Shown here piece after piece: positions 7,487 to 13,865 of a stretch of DNA of 13,865 bases (the stretch's first letter is position 1; the number at the start of each line of letters is the position of its first letter). The DNA lies in NCBI GenBank assembly GCA_905215755.1, contig CAJMRE010000044.1, forward strand, positions 1 through 13,865, in the 5' to 3' direction. The position numbers were made by a program, and so were the translations under genes. The stretch is from an uncultured bacterium (lineage in GTDB: Bacteria > Actinomycetota > Coriobacteriia > Coriobacteriales > Coriobacteriaceae). Below the pieces are notes generated by a model that worked only from the letters and a program-made list of their open reading frames with translations, searched no databases and was not told the origin of the DNA.

Positions 7487-9346
7487 TCACTGGGCGAATT
7501 GGCTGCGGTAGAGCTCGGCGTAGAAGCCGCCTGCCGCTAGCAGCTCGTCGTGCGTGCCACGCTCGATAATCTGCCCGTCGCGCATGACTAGGATGCAATC
7601 GGCGTTACGGATCGTCGATAGGCGGTGCGCCACGACAAAGCTCGTGCGACCGGCCATGAGCTCGTCGAATGCCGCCTGCACCTGCAGCTCGGTACGTGTA
7701 TCGATGCTCGACGTTGCCTCGTCCAGCAGCAGAATCGCCGGATCGGTGAGCATGACGCGCGCGATGCACAGCAGCTGTTTTTGACCCTGGCTAAACGTGC
7801 CGCCGTCCTCGCCGATCACCGTATCGTAGCCGCCTGGCAGCTGCACGATAAACTTGTGCGCGTGCGCGCGCTTGGCGGCCTCGACAATCTGCTCGCGCGT
7901 GGCATCGGGGCAACCGTAGGCAATGTTCTGGGCCACCGTGCCCTCGAACAGCCAGGTGTCCTGCAGCACCATGCCAAAGGCGCGGCGCAGGCTCTCACGC
8001 GTGTAGTCGCGCGAGGAATGCCCGTCGACCACGATGCGCCCGGCATCGATGTCGTAAAAGCGCAGCAGCAGGTTGATGAGCGTCGTCTTACCGCAGCCCG
8101 TGGGGCCAACGAGGGCAAACCGCATACCGGGCTTGGCGTCGATGCAGATGTCCTGCAGCAGCTTGCGGTCGGGCACGTAGCTAAAGTCCACATGCTCAAA
8201 GGCGACCTCACCCTGCGGGGCTGTGAGTTCAACGGCATCCGCGGCATCGGGTTCCTGCTCGCGTGCATCGAGCAGCGCAAACATGCGGCGCGCCGAGGCA
8301 TAGGCCGTCTGGATCTGCGTGATGACGTTGGTGACCTCGTTGAACGGCTTGGTGTACTGGTTGGCGTAAGACAGGAAGATCTGCACACCGCCCACCGTGA
8401 GCGCCGCGGGCACGCCCGTAATCACGCCAACGCAGCCGATCACGGCCACCACGGCATAGATGATGTTGTTGATAAAGCGCGTGCCGGGGTTAGAGAGCGA
8501 ACCCATAAACTGCGCGCGCTCGCCCGCGGTGTAGAGCTCGGCATTGAGGGCATCGAAGCGCTGCTGGGCGTTGGGGCCATAGGCAAAGGCGTCGACAAGT
8601 TTCTGCTCGCCTACGTACTCCTCGATATGACCACCGAGCTGACCCTGAATGCGCTGCTGTGCCGTAAAGCTTTTGTTGGAGAGCTTGGCAATAGCACCGG
8701 CTGCAAAAATGGAAAGCGGCGTGACGAGCACCACCACGAGCGTCATGGTCAGGTTGATGGAAAGCATAAACGCGAGCGTGCCAACGATGGTAATAACACC
8801 GGTGAAGAGCTGCGTGAAGCCCTGCAGCAGACCGTCGCCCACCTGGTCGACGTCGTTGACCACGCGGCTCATAAGGTCGCCGTGGGCGTGGCTGTCGATA
8901 AAGCTGAGCGGCATGCGGCTGAGCTTGTCGCTCGCCTCCACGCGCATGTCGCGCACCGTTTCGTAGGACAGGCGGTTGACGCAATAGCCCTGCAGCCACT
9001 GGAAGGCCGCAGCACCTACGACGACAATCGCGAGCTTGGTAACGAGCGGCAGCAGTGCGTCAAAGTCCACCTGCCCGGCGGCAACGATCAGGTCGATGCC
9101 CTCGCCGATGAGAATGGGCGTGTAGAGCTGCAGGATCACCGAGACGGCGGCACTCAAAAACGATGCCACAAACGAGACGCGGTGTGGGCGAACATAGCCC
9201 AGCAGGCGGCGGGTCACCGCACCCACGGGATAGCGCTCGGGATCGCCGGGCTGGCGCGGACCGTCGCCCAGGTCGTTGAGGCTATCGTTACCGGACACGT
9301 TGGCCGTCATCGTGGCGACCGAACCGGAGGAAGTGTACGGATTCAT
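7487..9346 (-). CDS. ABC exporter half-transporter, catalytically competent subunit
   Basis: A 619-residue fused permease/ATPase: a short polar N-terminus, six membrane helices across about residues 50-340, then a nucleotide-binding domain. Motifs are Walker A GPTGCGKT (about 414-421), signature FSQGQ (about 518, where LSGGQ is usual), Walker B ILLLDEA with the catalytic Glu (about 538-544), and H-loop VAHRLST with the switch His (about 573). It is the second gene of a two-gene operon: its ATG directly follows the partner's TAA. With that partner it should form a heterodimeric type IV (B-family) exporter such as LmrCD, BmrCD or TM287/288, in the cytoplasmic membrane. The substrate cannot be told; drugs, lipids or peptides are all known for the family. 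The Asn-rich N-terminal extension (about 40 residues) is not part of the domain. Confidence 0.93.
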   Translation of the reverse strand: MNPYTSSGSVATMTANVSGNDSLNDLGDGPRQPGDPERYPVGAVTRRLLGYVRPHRVSFVASFLSAAVSVILQLYTPILIGEGIDLIVAAGQVDFDALLPLVTKLAIVVVGAAAFQWLQGYCVNRLSYETVRDMRVEASDKLSRMPLSFIDSHAHGDLMSRVVNDVDQVGDGLLQGFTQLFTGVITIVGTLAFMLSINLTMTLVVVLVTPLSIFAAGAIAKLSNKSFTAQQRIQGQLGGHIEEYVGEQKLVDAFAYGPNAQQRFDALNAELYTAGERAQFMGSLSNPGTRFINNIIYAVVAVIGCVGVITGVPAALTVGGVQIFLSYANQYTKPFNEVTNVITQIQTAYASARRMFALLDAREQEPDAADAVELTAPQGEVAFEHVDFSYVPDRKLLQDICIDAKPGMRFALVGPTGCGKTTLINLLLRFYDIDAGRIVVDGHSSRDYTRESLRRAFGMVLQDTWLFEGTVAQNIAYGCPDATREQIVEAAKRAHAHKFIVQLPGGYDTVIGEDGGTFSQGQKQLLCIARVMLTDPAILLLDEATSSIDTRTELQVQAAFDELMAGRTSFVVAHRLSTIRNADCILVMRDGQIIERGTHDELLAAGGFYAELYRSQFAQ

Positions 9347-11191
9347 TTAGCAGCCCTCCTTTGCGCAGACAGATGCGGGGACGGTCGGAGCGGACGCGGG
9401 CGTCGTGCTCCCCTGCTGGCCCTCGAGTTCCTCGCGGCGCAGCTGCGACTGGCAAATCTCGCGATAGAGCTGGCAGGTCGCGTACAGCTCGTCATGCGTG
9501 CCCAGGCCCGCAACCGAGCCGTGGTCGAGTACGCAAATCATGTCGGCGTCGCGCACGGTCGAGACGCGCTGACTTACGATGACGGTCGTCAGCGGCAGCC
9601 CGCCCTCGGCGGCACCGCGCACGCTGCGCTCGCGAATGGCATGGCGAAGCGCCGCGTCAGTCTTAAAGTCGAGCGCCGAGGCGGAGTCGTCCATGATCAA
9701 TATCTGAGGCGAACCAACCAAGGCACGCGCGATAGTCAGGCGCTGACGCTGGCCACCGCTAAAGTTCTTGCCGCCCGCCTCGACCGGGGCGTCTAAGCCC
9801 TGCGGCTTGTTGCGCACGAACTCGCTCGCCTGCGCCATATCAAGCGCTGCCCAGAGCTCCTCGTCGGTCGCCGTCTCGTCACGCCAGGTCAGGTTGCTGC
9901 GGATGGTGCCGCTCACCAGCGACGCGCGCTGCGGAACAGTCGCGACCACACGGCGCAACTGGTCGAGCGGCCAGGTGCGCACGTCGGCGCCCATCACGCT
10001 CACGCTGCCGGCACTCGCATCGTATAGGCGCGGAATAAGCGAGACGAGCGTGGACTTGCCGCTACCCGTACCGCCGATAATGCCAAGCGTCTTGCCCAGC
10101 GGGAGCTCCAGGGTCACATCGTTGACGGCGTTGGCAGCGCCGGCGCCAAACGAGAAGCTCACATGGCTCAAGCTCAGCGCAGGAACGGGAGCGACATTGC
10201 CCGGCTTGGGCAGCGCGACCGGCTGGTTGCCCTCGTCGGTGATGCTCGGCTCGCAATTGAGCACCTCGTTGATGCGCGACGCGCTGGCGCTCGCCTTAGT
10301 AAAGACCACGACCAAGTTGGCGACATACACGATGGAGGTGAGCGTCTGAGTCATGTAGTTGACGAACGCCATGACCTGGCCCTGCGTGAGCTCGCCCACG
10401 TTGACCTGGATGCCGCCCACCCACAGGATGGCGCACACGCCCAGGTTCATCACCAAAAACGTGACGGGGTTGAGAATCGACGAGAGCTTGCCCACCGCGA
10501 TAGCGACATGCGCCTGGTCATCGGCCGCCTGGGCAAAACGCTCACGCTCGTGATCTTCGCGCACAAACGCACGGACCACGCGGGCGCCCGAAAGGCCCTC
10601 GCGGCAGATAAGCGCGATGCGGTCGAGCTTTGCCTGCAGCTGCCTGTAGTACGGGATACAGCGCGCCATGACAAACCAAAACACCAGGCCGATAGCGGGC
10701 GTGCAGATCAAGAAGATCATGCCGAGCTTAAGGTCGATGGCAAGGGCCGCGCACATGGAGCCCACCGCTAGAAAGGGCCAGCGGATGAGCATGCGCACGC
10801 CCAGCGCCACGGCGAGCTGCACCTGATTGACGTCGTTGGTGATGCGCGTGATGAGCGACGGCGTGCCAAAGCGATCGAGCTCGGCATAGCTCAGCTTATT
10901 GATGTGCCCGTAGAGCGCGCCGCGAATATCGGTACCCATGCCTTGCGAAGTCAGCGCCGCCATCTTTTGGCAGACGAGCGTAAACGAGATGCCGATCACG
11001 GCCATGGCGCCAAGCAGCATGCCGTAGTGGACGACGGCATTCACGTCGTGCGCGCCGATACCCTTGTCGATCATCTGCGCAATCACCAGCGGCGTCAGCA
11101 GGTCAAAGACCACTTCGATCAGCTTGCACGCAGGGCCGATCACCATATATCGGCGAAACTTACCGCCAAAACGCCTGAGCAGCTCAATCAT
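9347..11191 (-). CDS. ABC exporter half-transporter, degenerate-site subunit
   Basis: A 614-residue fused permease/ATPase with six predicted membrane helices (about residues 15-300) and a nucleotide-binding domain: Walker A GGTGSGKS (about 372-379), canonical signature FSGGQ (about 477), Walker B QILIMDDSASALD in which Asp replaces the catalytic Glu (about 496-508), and VSQRVST, where Gln replaces the H-loop His (about 540). These losses are the hallmark of the non-hydrolysing site in heterodimeric exporters. Its own intact signature completes the active site of the partner encoded just downstream. The ATG at 11191 is chosen because AGGGAG lies 9 bases upstream and the protein then starts MIELLRRFGG as family members do; a TTG at 11224 or GTG at 11218 would add about 10 unneeded acidic residues. 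It is the first gene of the operon. Confidence 0.92.
   Translation of the reverse strand: MIELLRRFGGKFRRYMVIGPACKLIEVVFDLLTPLVIAQMIDKGIGAHDVNAVVHYGMLLGAMAVIGISFTLVCQKMAALTSQGMGTDIRGALYGHINKLSYAELDRFGTPSLITRITNDVNQVQLAVALGVRMLIRWPFLAVGSMCAALAIDLKLGMIFLICTPAIGLVFWFVMARCIPYYRQLQAKLDRIALICREGLSGARVVRAFVREDHERERFAQAADDQAHVAIAVGKLSSILNPVTFLVMNLGVCAILWVGGIQVNVGELTQGQVMAFVNYMTQTLTSIVYVANLVVVFTKASASASRINEVLNCEPSITDEGNQPVALPKPGNVAPVPALSLSHVSFSFGAGAANAVNDVTLELPLGKTLGIIGGTGSGKSTLVSLIPRLYDASAGSVSVMGADVRTWPLDQLRRVVATVPQRASLVSGTIRSNLTWRDETATDEELWAALDMAQASEFVRNKPQGLDAPVEAGGKNFSGGQRQRLTIARALVGSPQILIMDDSASALDFKTDAALRHAIRERSVRGAAEGGLPLTTVIVSQRVSTVRDADMICVLDHGSVAGLGTHDELYATCQLYREICQSQLRREELEGQQGSTTPASAPTVPASVCAKEGC
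9355..9361 (-). promoter_or_regulatory. Shine-Dalgarno of the downstream ABC gene inside the upstream coding sequence
   Basis: On the minus strand AAGGAGG ends 8 bases before the ATG at 9346. It is read as the Lys-Glu-Gly codons in the C-terminal KEGC of the upstream ABC gene. With the stop and start codons directly abutting, the two half-transporters are probably translationally coupled, which would help keep a 1:1 ratio. Confidence 0.85.
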
Positions 11192-11287
11192 AAATAGGCG
11201 CTCCCTATCATCATCCACACTCAATTCGAATCATGATAGTACGGTGAGCCCAAAAGAAGCGTAAACAACTCGTCATTTCTGGCGAGA

Positions 11288-11317
11288 TTCAAGAGCGGGT
11301 TAATCGCCTGATATACT
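11288..11317 (+). promoter_or_regulatory. Candidate promoter for the coiled-coil surface protein
   Basis: TTCAAG (11288-11293) and TATACT (11312-11317) are 18 bp apart, a sigma-70-like pair, about 50 bases before the ATG at 11368. The region is shared with the divergent ABC operon, for which no clear promoter was found. The -35 element is weak. Confidence 0.45.
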
Positions 11318-11367
11318 TACATTAGTGCTACCAAGTGAGTCGCCAACCCTTGAAATGAGGTGCCGAG

Positions 11368-12369
11368 ATGAACGACATTCTCGCAAGAAGAGCAAGACGA
11401 GCAACCATGGGCATCGCCCTTTCCCTGGCACTTGCCGCGGGAATCGCCCCCGTAACGGCGATCGCGGCAGAAACCAGCTCCCCCATCGATGCAGCTGCCT
11501 TGCAGACAGCGACCGCGAACTCGAGCGAAACCGCGACCACCGAAAAAGATAAAGCGTATGCAGCCATGCAGGAAGCGCTCAAAAAACTCAAAGCAGCGGA
11601 GGACGCCGCAAGTCCCGAGAGAATTGCGGGAATCAATAATATGATTGCCAGTGATCAAGAGCTCCGCGACATTATGCTGGCGCATGCCGCCGAATGTAGG
11701 GAACTCCTTCCCGCCATGCAAGCGAACGTCGATGCAGCCCAAGCCAAATACGACGAGGCCAGCAACCTGGTAAGCAGCCTTCAGGCAAAATTAGAGGCAC
11801 TTAAGGCACTCGGCGACGAGGCGCCCAGCGAAGCTATTAAACAGTTGCGCTCCGAAATCATGGCGGCAAAATTGCAAGAAGAGTCTTGCAAAACGACGCT
11901 TGACAGCTACCAACGCCGCCTCGAAAGCCAGGAAAGACAGGTTCAGAGATTCGAAAGTGCGGCGGAGGAAGTCAAAGCCCACATCGACGAGGAAACAGCC
12001 AAGCGAGATGCGCTCCTCGACAATTTGGATAAGGCGCAAGCGGCATATGACGATGCCTGCAAGGCATACGAAGAGGCAAAAGCCGCAGCAGACAAGGCCG
12101 CCTCGCCCGAGATAGCGAAACCCGCCGAGACGACAAAACCCTCCAGCTCAGCGCAGCCGGCCGAAACGGCACAGCCCGCCAGCTCGTCCGCGACCGGCAA
12201 GGGCGCTCCATCGAGCTCCACCAAGCAGGCGAACACGAGCAGCGGCAAGCCCGGCAAGCTCGCAAACACAGGCGACACAGCGCCGAGCGCAATCGCACTC
12301 GCAGGAATCGCCGCCACGGGACTCGGAATAACCGCCACAGCCACACGCCGCATCAAGAACTCAAAATAG
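11368..12369 (+). CDS. Secreted coiled-coil LAxTG-anchored surface protein
   Basis: A 333-residue protein. An N-terminal signal peptide (RRARR, hydrophobic core, probable cleavage after AIAA at residue 34) is followed by a long Ala/Glu/Lys/Gln-rich helical segment (about 50-255) with heptad-like spacing, best read as an extended coiled coil. A Pro/Ser/Thr spacer with AET/PSSS-type repeats (about 255-295) leads to the sorting signal LANTG (298-302), a hydrophobic stretch and a basic RRIKNSK end. GAGGT lies 7 bases before the ATG. The spacer would span the peptidoglycan and the rod would project outward, giving adhesin or stalk-like properties; no binding domain is recognisable. It shares the LANTGD sorting motif with the large surface protein at 682-4770, so the same sortase probably handles both. 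It stands alone between a divergent promoter region and its own terminator. Confidence 0.85.
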   Translation: MNDILARRARRATMGIALSLALAAGIAPVTAIAAETSSPIDAAALQTATANSSETATTEKDKAYAAMQEALKKLKAAEDAASPERIAGINNMIASDQELRDIMLAHAAECRELLPAMQANVDAAQAKYDEASNLVSSLQAKLEALKALGDEAPSEAIKQLRSEIMAAKLQEESCKTTLDSYQRRLESQERQVQRFESAAEEVKAHIDEETAKRDALLDNLDKAQAAYDDACKAYEEAKAAADKAASPEIAKPAETTKPSSSAQPAETAQPASSSATGKGAPSSSTKQANTSSGKPGKLANTGDTAPSAIALAGIAATGLGITATATRRIKNSK

Positions 12370-12414
12370 CTGCCAGAACATACTACCTTCGCCAATCCAC
12401 AAACCCAGAGACAA

Positions 12415-12455
12415 AAAGAGGCCCGTTTCCCCAACCCAGGGAAACGGGCCTCTTT
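12415..12455 (+). terminator. Strong intrinsic terminator after the coiled-coil surface gene
   Basis: A perfect 17-bp stem (12415-12431 with 12439-12455, core GAGGCCCGTTTCCC) encloses a 7-base loop and ends in TCTTT. It lies 46 bases beyond the TAG. A-rich bases on the left arm would let it work in the opposite direction too. Confidence 0.88.
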
Positions 12456-12597
12456 AACTGCAAAAATTCAAGCAACAGCACCGCCGCCTCTTGAACCACA
12501 TAGCCATCAATGCCCAGACAACACCAGCAAGCCGCATTCCACAAGGGATAGATTAAATTAGATAAACGCGCCTTTACGGGTGATTTTTGGACGACGG

Positions 12598-12692
12598 GGC
12601 CCGGCCGACGACGAGGTATTTGGTAGTCGAGCGATCCCGCAGGCGCAGCCGAGGACCAGCGAGACACCAAATACCTCGCCGCCGGCCGGGCC
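12598..12692. repeat. Long inverted repeat (27-bp arms) downstream of the SRP RNA gene
   Basis: The arms at 12598-12624 and 12666-12692 (inner part CGAGGTATTTGGT / ACCAAATACCTCG) pair over 27 bp with two differences around a 41-base loop. In minus-strand RNA both differences become G-U pairs, so a transcript reading through from ffs would fold fully, while plus-strand RNA would have two A-C mismatches. No T-tract adjoins either side. It has the same architecture as 389-521 but a different sequence. Overlapping open frames here are by-products of the palindrome. Confidence 0.8.
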
Positions 12693-12710
12693 ATGTCACG
12701 GCACCAAAAA

Positions 12711-12829
12711 AGCGCCCGTGCGCTCGATGGATTCGGATGCCCGACAGAGGCTCCTTATGGCTGCTTCCTTCCGGACCTGACCAGATTCGGAACATGTCGT
12801 CATCCGAACCCATCGAACGCGCTAGGCGC
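12711..12829 (-). ncRNA. ffs: Signal recognition particle RNA, small bacterial (4.5S) type
   Basis: The minus strand carries the near-universal SRP domain IV sequence (CAGGTCCGGAAGGAAGCAGC with the GGAA tetraloop) at plus-strand 12759-12782. Flanking arms 12801-12820 and 12720-12739 pair along about 20 bp with G-U wobbles, extending with bulges to about 12829 and 12713. There is no Alu domain, so it is the short form bound only by Ffh and used for co-translational targeting to the membrane. The 3' end runs into GGGCGC followed by six T (12705-12710), so the closing stem of the RNA doubles as the terminator. Ends are estimates to within a few bases. Confidence 0.93.
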
Positions 12830-12836
12830 TCGGTAT

Positions 12837-12865
12837 ATCTTACCTGCTCCCGCCCGCCACGGCAA
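12837..12865 (-). promoter_or_regulatory. Promoter of ffs
   Basis: On the minus strand TTGCCG (plus 12860-12865) and TAAGAT (plus 12837-12842) are separated by exactly 17 bp, a good sigma-70-type promoter. Transcription would begin about 12829-12831, which agrees with the start of the SRP stem. Confidence 0.75.
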
Positions 12866-12874
12866 GGTAGCTAA

Positions 12875-12956
12875 TTTGGGACGGAGCTTTTTTGACTACT
12901 TTTGCAGCCCGATTGCCAGAGCAGCCAATGAGTAGTCAAAATAGTCCCATCCCAAA
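12875..12956. repeat. Two-tier inverted repeat upstream of the ffs promoter
   Basis: TTTTGACTACT (12890-12900) is an exact complement of 12931-12941, and outside it TTTGGGA (12875-12881) pairs with 12950-12956. The inner loop of 30 bases shows no recognised motif. It sits just upstream of the ffs promoter and downstream of the glycerate kinase gene on the same strand. It could end or insulate that transcript, but no canonical T-run follows the stem on the minus strand. Confidence 0.6.
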
Positions 12957-12991
12957 ATGACCGGCTTGGTGCCGCACCACAGAAAGGGCCC

Positions 12992-13119
12992 ATCTACTAC
13001 GTTTAGGCCACAGGGGTCAACCATAGCCGGCTTTTTCGAAAATCGGCAAGCTTTCTACCTGCGGTTTTAATTTCACAAAATCCGGGATGGTCGAGGGTGT
13101 TCCGTTAAACGTAGTAGAT
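12992..13119. repeat. 128-bp element bounded by 14-bp inverted repeats (MITE-like)
   Basis: ATCTACTACGTTTA at 12992-13005 is an exact complement of 13106-13119. Between them is a small internal hairpin at 13026-13047 (GCCG ... TTTT-TCG-AAAA ... CGGC) and otherwise no coding signal. Size and terminal repeats fit a small non-autonomous element, but no flanking target duplication is evident. Confidence 0.5.
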
Positions 13120-13186
13120 TGCCACATTTCATGGCAGACGGTCCGACCCAAGGCACAAGGCAGCCAGCCTCGAATGGACATTCTCG

Positions 13187-13255
13187 AAGTTGCGGTGGAA
13201 TACGGACTGAATTGGCACCTTAAAGGCAAAAACACTCCGTATTTCACCGCAACTT
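13187..13255. repeat. Long inverted repeat (20-bp arms) just after the glycerate kinase gene
   Basis: AAGTTGCGGTGGAATACGGA at 13187-13206 pairs with 13236-13255 over 20 bp with one difference (a G-U pair in plus-strand RNA), around a 29-base loop. The stem begins 17 bp beyond the glycerate kinase stop codon. There is no T-tract, so a 3'-end-stabilising structure or intergenic repeat element is more likely than a simple terminator. Confidence 0.75.
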
Positions 13256-13271
13256 ATCGAGGGGATGGGTT

Positions 13272-13865
13272 TTAGAGGCGAGCGAGGTCGTAGGATTGGG
13301 CGGCTGCCTCGCCGGCGCAAATGAGGTTGGTTGTGGCCTCTTGCGGATCGAGTGCCTGTTCCAGGCCCATGGGCTTGCGGCAAATCGGCAAAACCAAGTC
13401 AATACCCTGCTCATACGCCGCATCCAGGTTGTCAGCGCGACCGCCCACGACGGCGACCACCGGCTTGCCGCAGCGCTTGGCGCGACGTGCCACGCCCACC
13501 GGCGCCTTGCCGGCGGCGGACTGTTCGTCCATGTTGCCCTCACCCGTTATAACCAGGTCGACGTCGCGCACACGCTCGTCAAACCCCACAAGGTCGAGCA
13601 CCGTCTCCACGCCCGAGCGCAGCTCGGCACCAAGTGCCAGCAAGGCAGCCCCCAGCCCACCGGCAGCACCCGCGCCGGGCACGCCGAGCACCGAGCCAAA
13701 TGTCCGCGCGCCCCCGGGCACGCGTAGCAACCCCTGGGTCCGAGCCTCGGCGATCGCAGCGTCGAGCAAGCGACCGTAGCCGACCATCCAGCTGTCGTAC
13801 CTGCGCAGTACCTCGGCATCATCCGCCGGCAGACCCTTCTGTCCGCCGAACACCGCAAGCGCGCC
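13272..13865 (-). CDS. Glycerate kinase (GarK/GlxK type), C-terminal half (partial)
   Basis: The last 197 residues of a protein that is about 380 long in this family; the reading frame stays open to the right edge of the window. FGGQKG near the edge corresponds to the family's FGPQKGA. PGAGAAGGLGAALLALGA and the strongly conserved VITGEGNMDEQSAAGKAPVGVA follow, then VVAVVGG of the last Rossmann-like strand. The enzyme phosphorylates D-glycerate with ATP (to 2-phosphoglycerate in this family), feeding glycerate from sugar-acid or serine breakdown into glycolysis. An internal GTG at 13853 is not the start, because conserved sequence continues upstream of it. The gene ends in TAA at 13272. Confidence 0.92.
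   Translation of the reverse strand, partial: GALAVFGGQKGLPADDAEVLRRYDSWMVGYGRLLDAAIAEARTQGLLRVPGGARTFGSVLGVPGAGAAGGLGAALLALGAELRSGVETVLDLVGFDERVRDVDLVITGEGNMDEQSAAGKAPVGVARRAKRCGKPVVAVVGGRADNLDAAYEQGIDLVLPICRKPMGLEQALDPQEATTNLICAGEAAAQSYDLARL

Noticed and set aside
7625..9796. 723-residue open frame on the plus strand
   Set aside because: It is antisense to the two ABC genes, with His/Arg/Ala/Gly-rich composition expected from reverse reading of high-G+C codons, and has no ribosome-binding site or domain.
12383..12694. Open frames on both strands across the 12598-12692 inverted repeat
   Set aside because: They are frames through a palindrome, rich in Arg/Pro/Gly, and the minus-strand one overlaps the terminator of the neighbouring gene.
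13017..13247. 76-residue minus-strand open frame between ffs and glycerate kinase
   Set aside because: It crosses one arm of the 13106-13119 terminal repeat and one arm of the 13187-13255 stem, and its start lies in the stem; no ribosome-binding site or known domain. A remnant of a repeat-borne peptide cannot be fully excluded.

Overview
The window looks like chromosome of a high-G+C Gram-positive gut bacterium of the Coriobacteriia, most likely Collinsella or a close relative. This is inferred from the high G+C by eye, two surface proteins ending in the LAxTG sorting motif, a short (no Alu domain) SRP RNA, and protein sequences that resemble Coriobacteriia families from memory. No database search was possible, so the genus is an inference.

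Layout, left to right. (1) The C-terminal end of an LTA-synthase/sulfatase-type envelope enzyme (+). It converges on a very large secreted, wall-anchored surface protein (-, 682-4770). Between them lie a perfect 32-bp long inverted repeat and a strong bidirectional terminator. (2) Upstream of the surface-protein gene is about 540 bp of non-coding DNA. It holds a promoter region with 22-bp-spaced direct repeats, then a tandem array (4921-5215) of five ~62-bp units carrying ten copies of one ~17-bp motif in alternating orientation. (3) A small flavodoxin-family protein (-). (4) A 23-bp direct-repeat cluster leading into an AAA+ ATPase with a DUF4143 / PD-(D/E)XK-like C-terminus (+), AT-richer than its neighbours. 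(5) A two-gene operon (-) for a heterodimeric ABC exporter. One partner has degenerate Walker B and H-loop residues and the other a degenerate signature motif. (6) A divergent small coiled-coil LAxTG surface protein (+) with a strong terminator. (7) A stretch of about 0.9 kb without protein genes. It contains a 27-bp long inverted repeat, the SRP RNA gene ffs (-) with promoter and poly-T end, and three further inverted-repeat structures. (8) The C-terminal half of a glycerate kinase (-), running off the right edge.

Functionally the left half is envelope-themed: a polyglycerolphosphate-type enzyme and a sortase substrate, with a second sortase substrate further right. A class E sortase elsewhere in the genome would be expected to attach both LAxTG proteins. 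The exporter pair is a self-contained transport unit. No mobile-element gene, tRNA or CRISPR array was found. The gene-poor stretches (363-681, 4771-5309, 5862-6193, 12370-13271) are unusually rich in inverted or tandem repeats, and these are the least explained part of the window. 11192-11367 holds only a divergent promoter region. I see nothing notable in 524-617, 5216-5309, 5941-6066 or 12456-12597.
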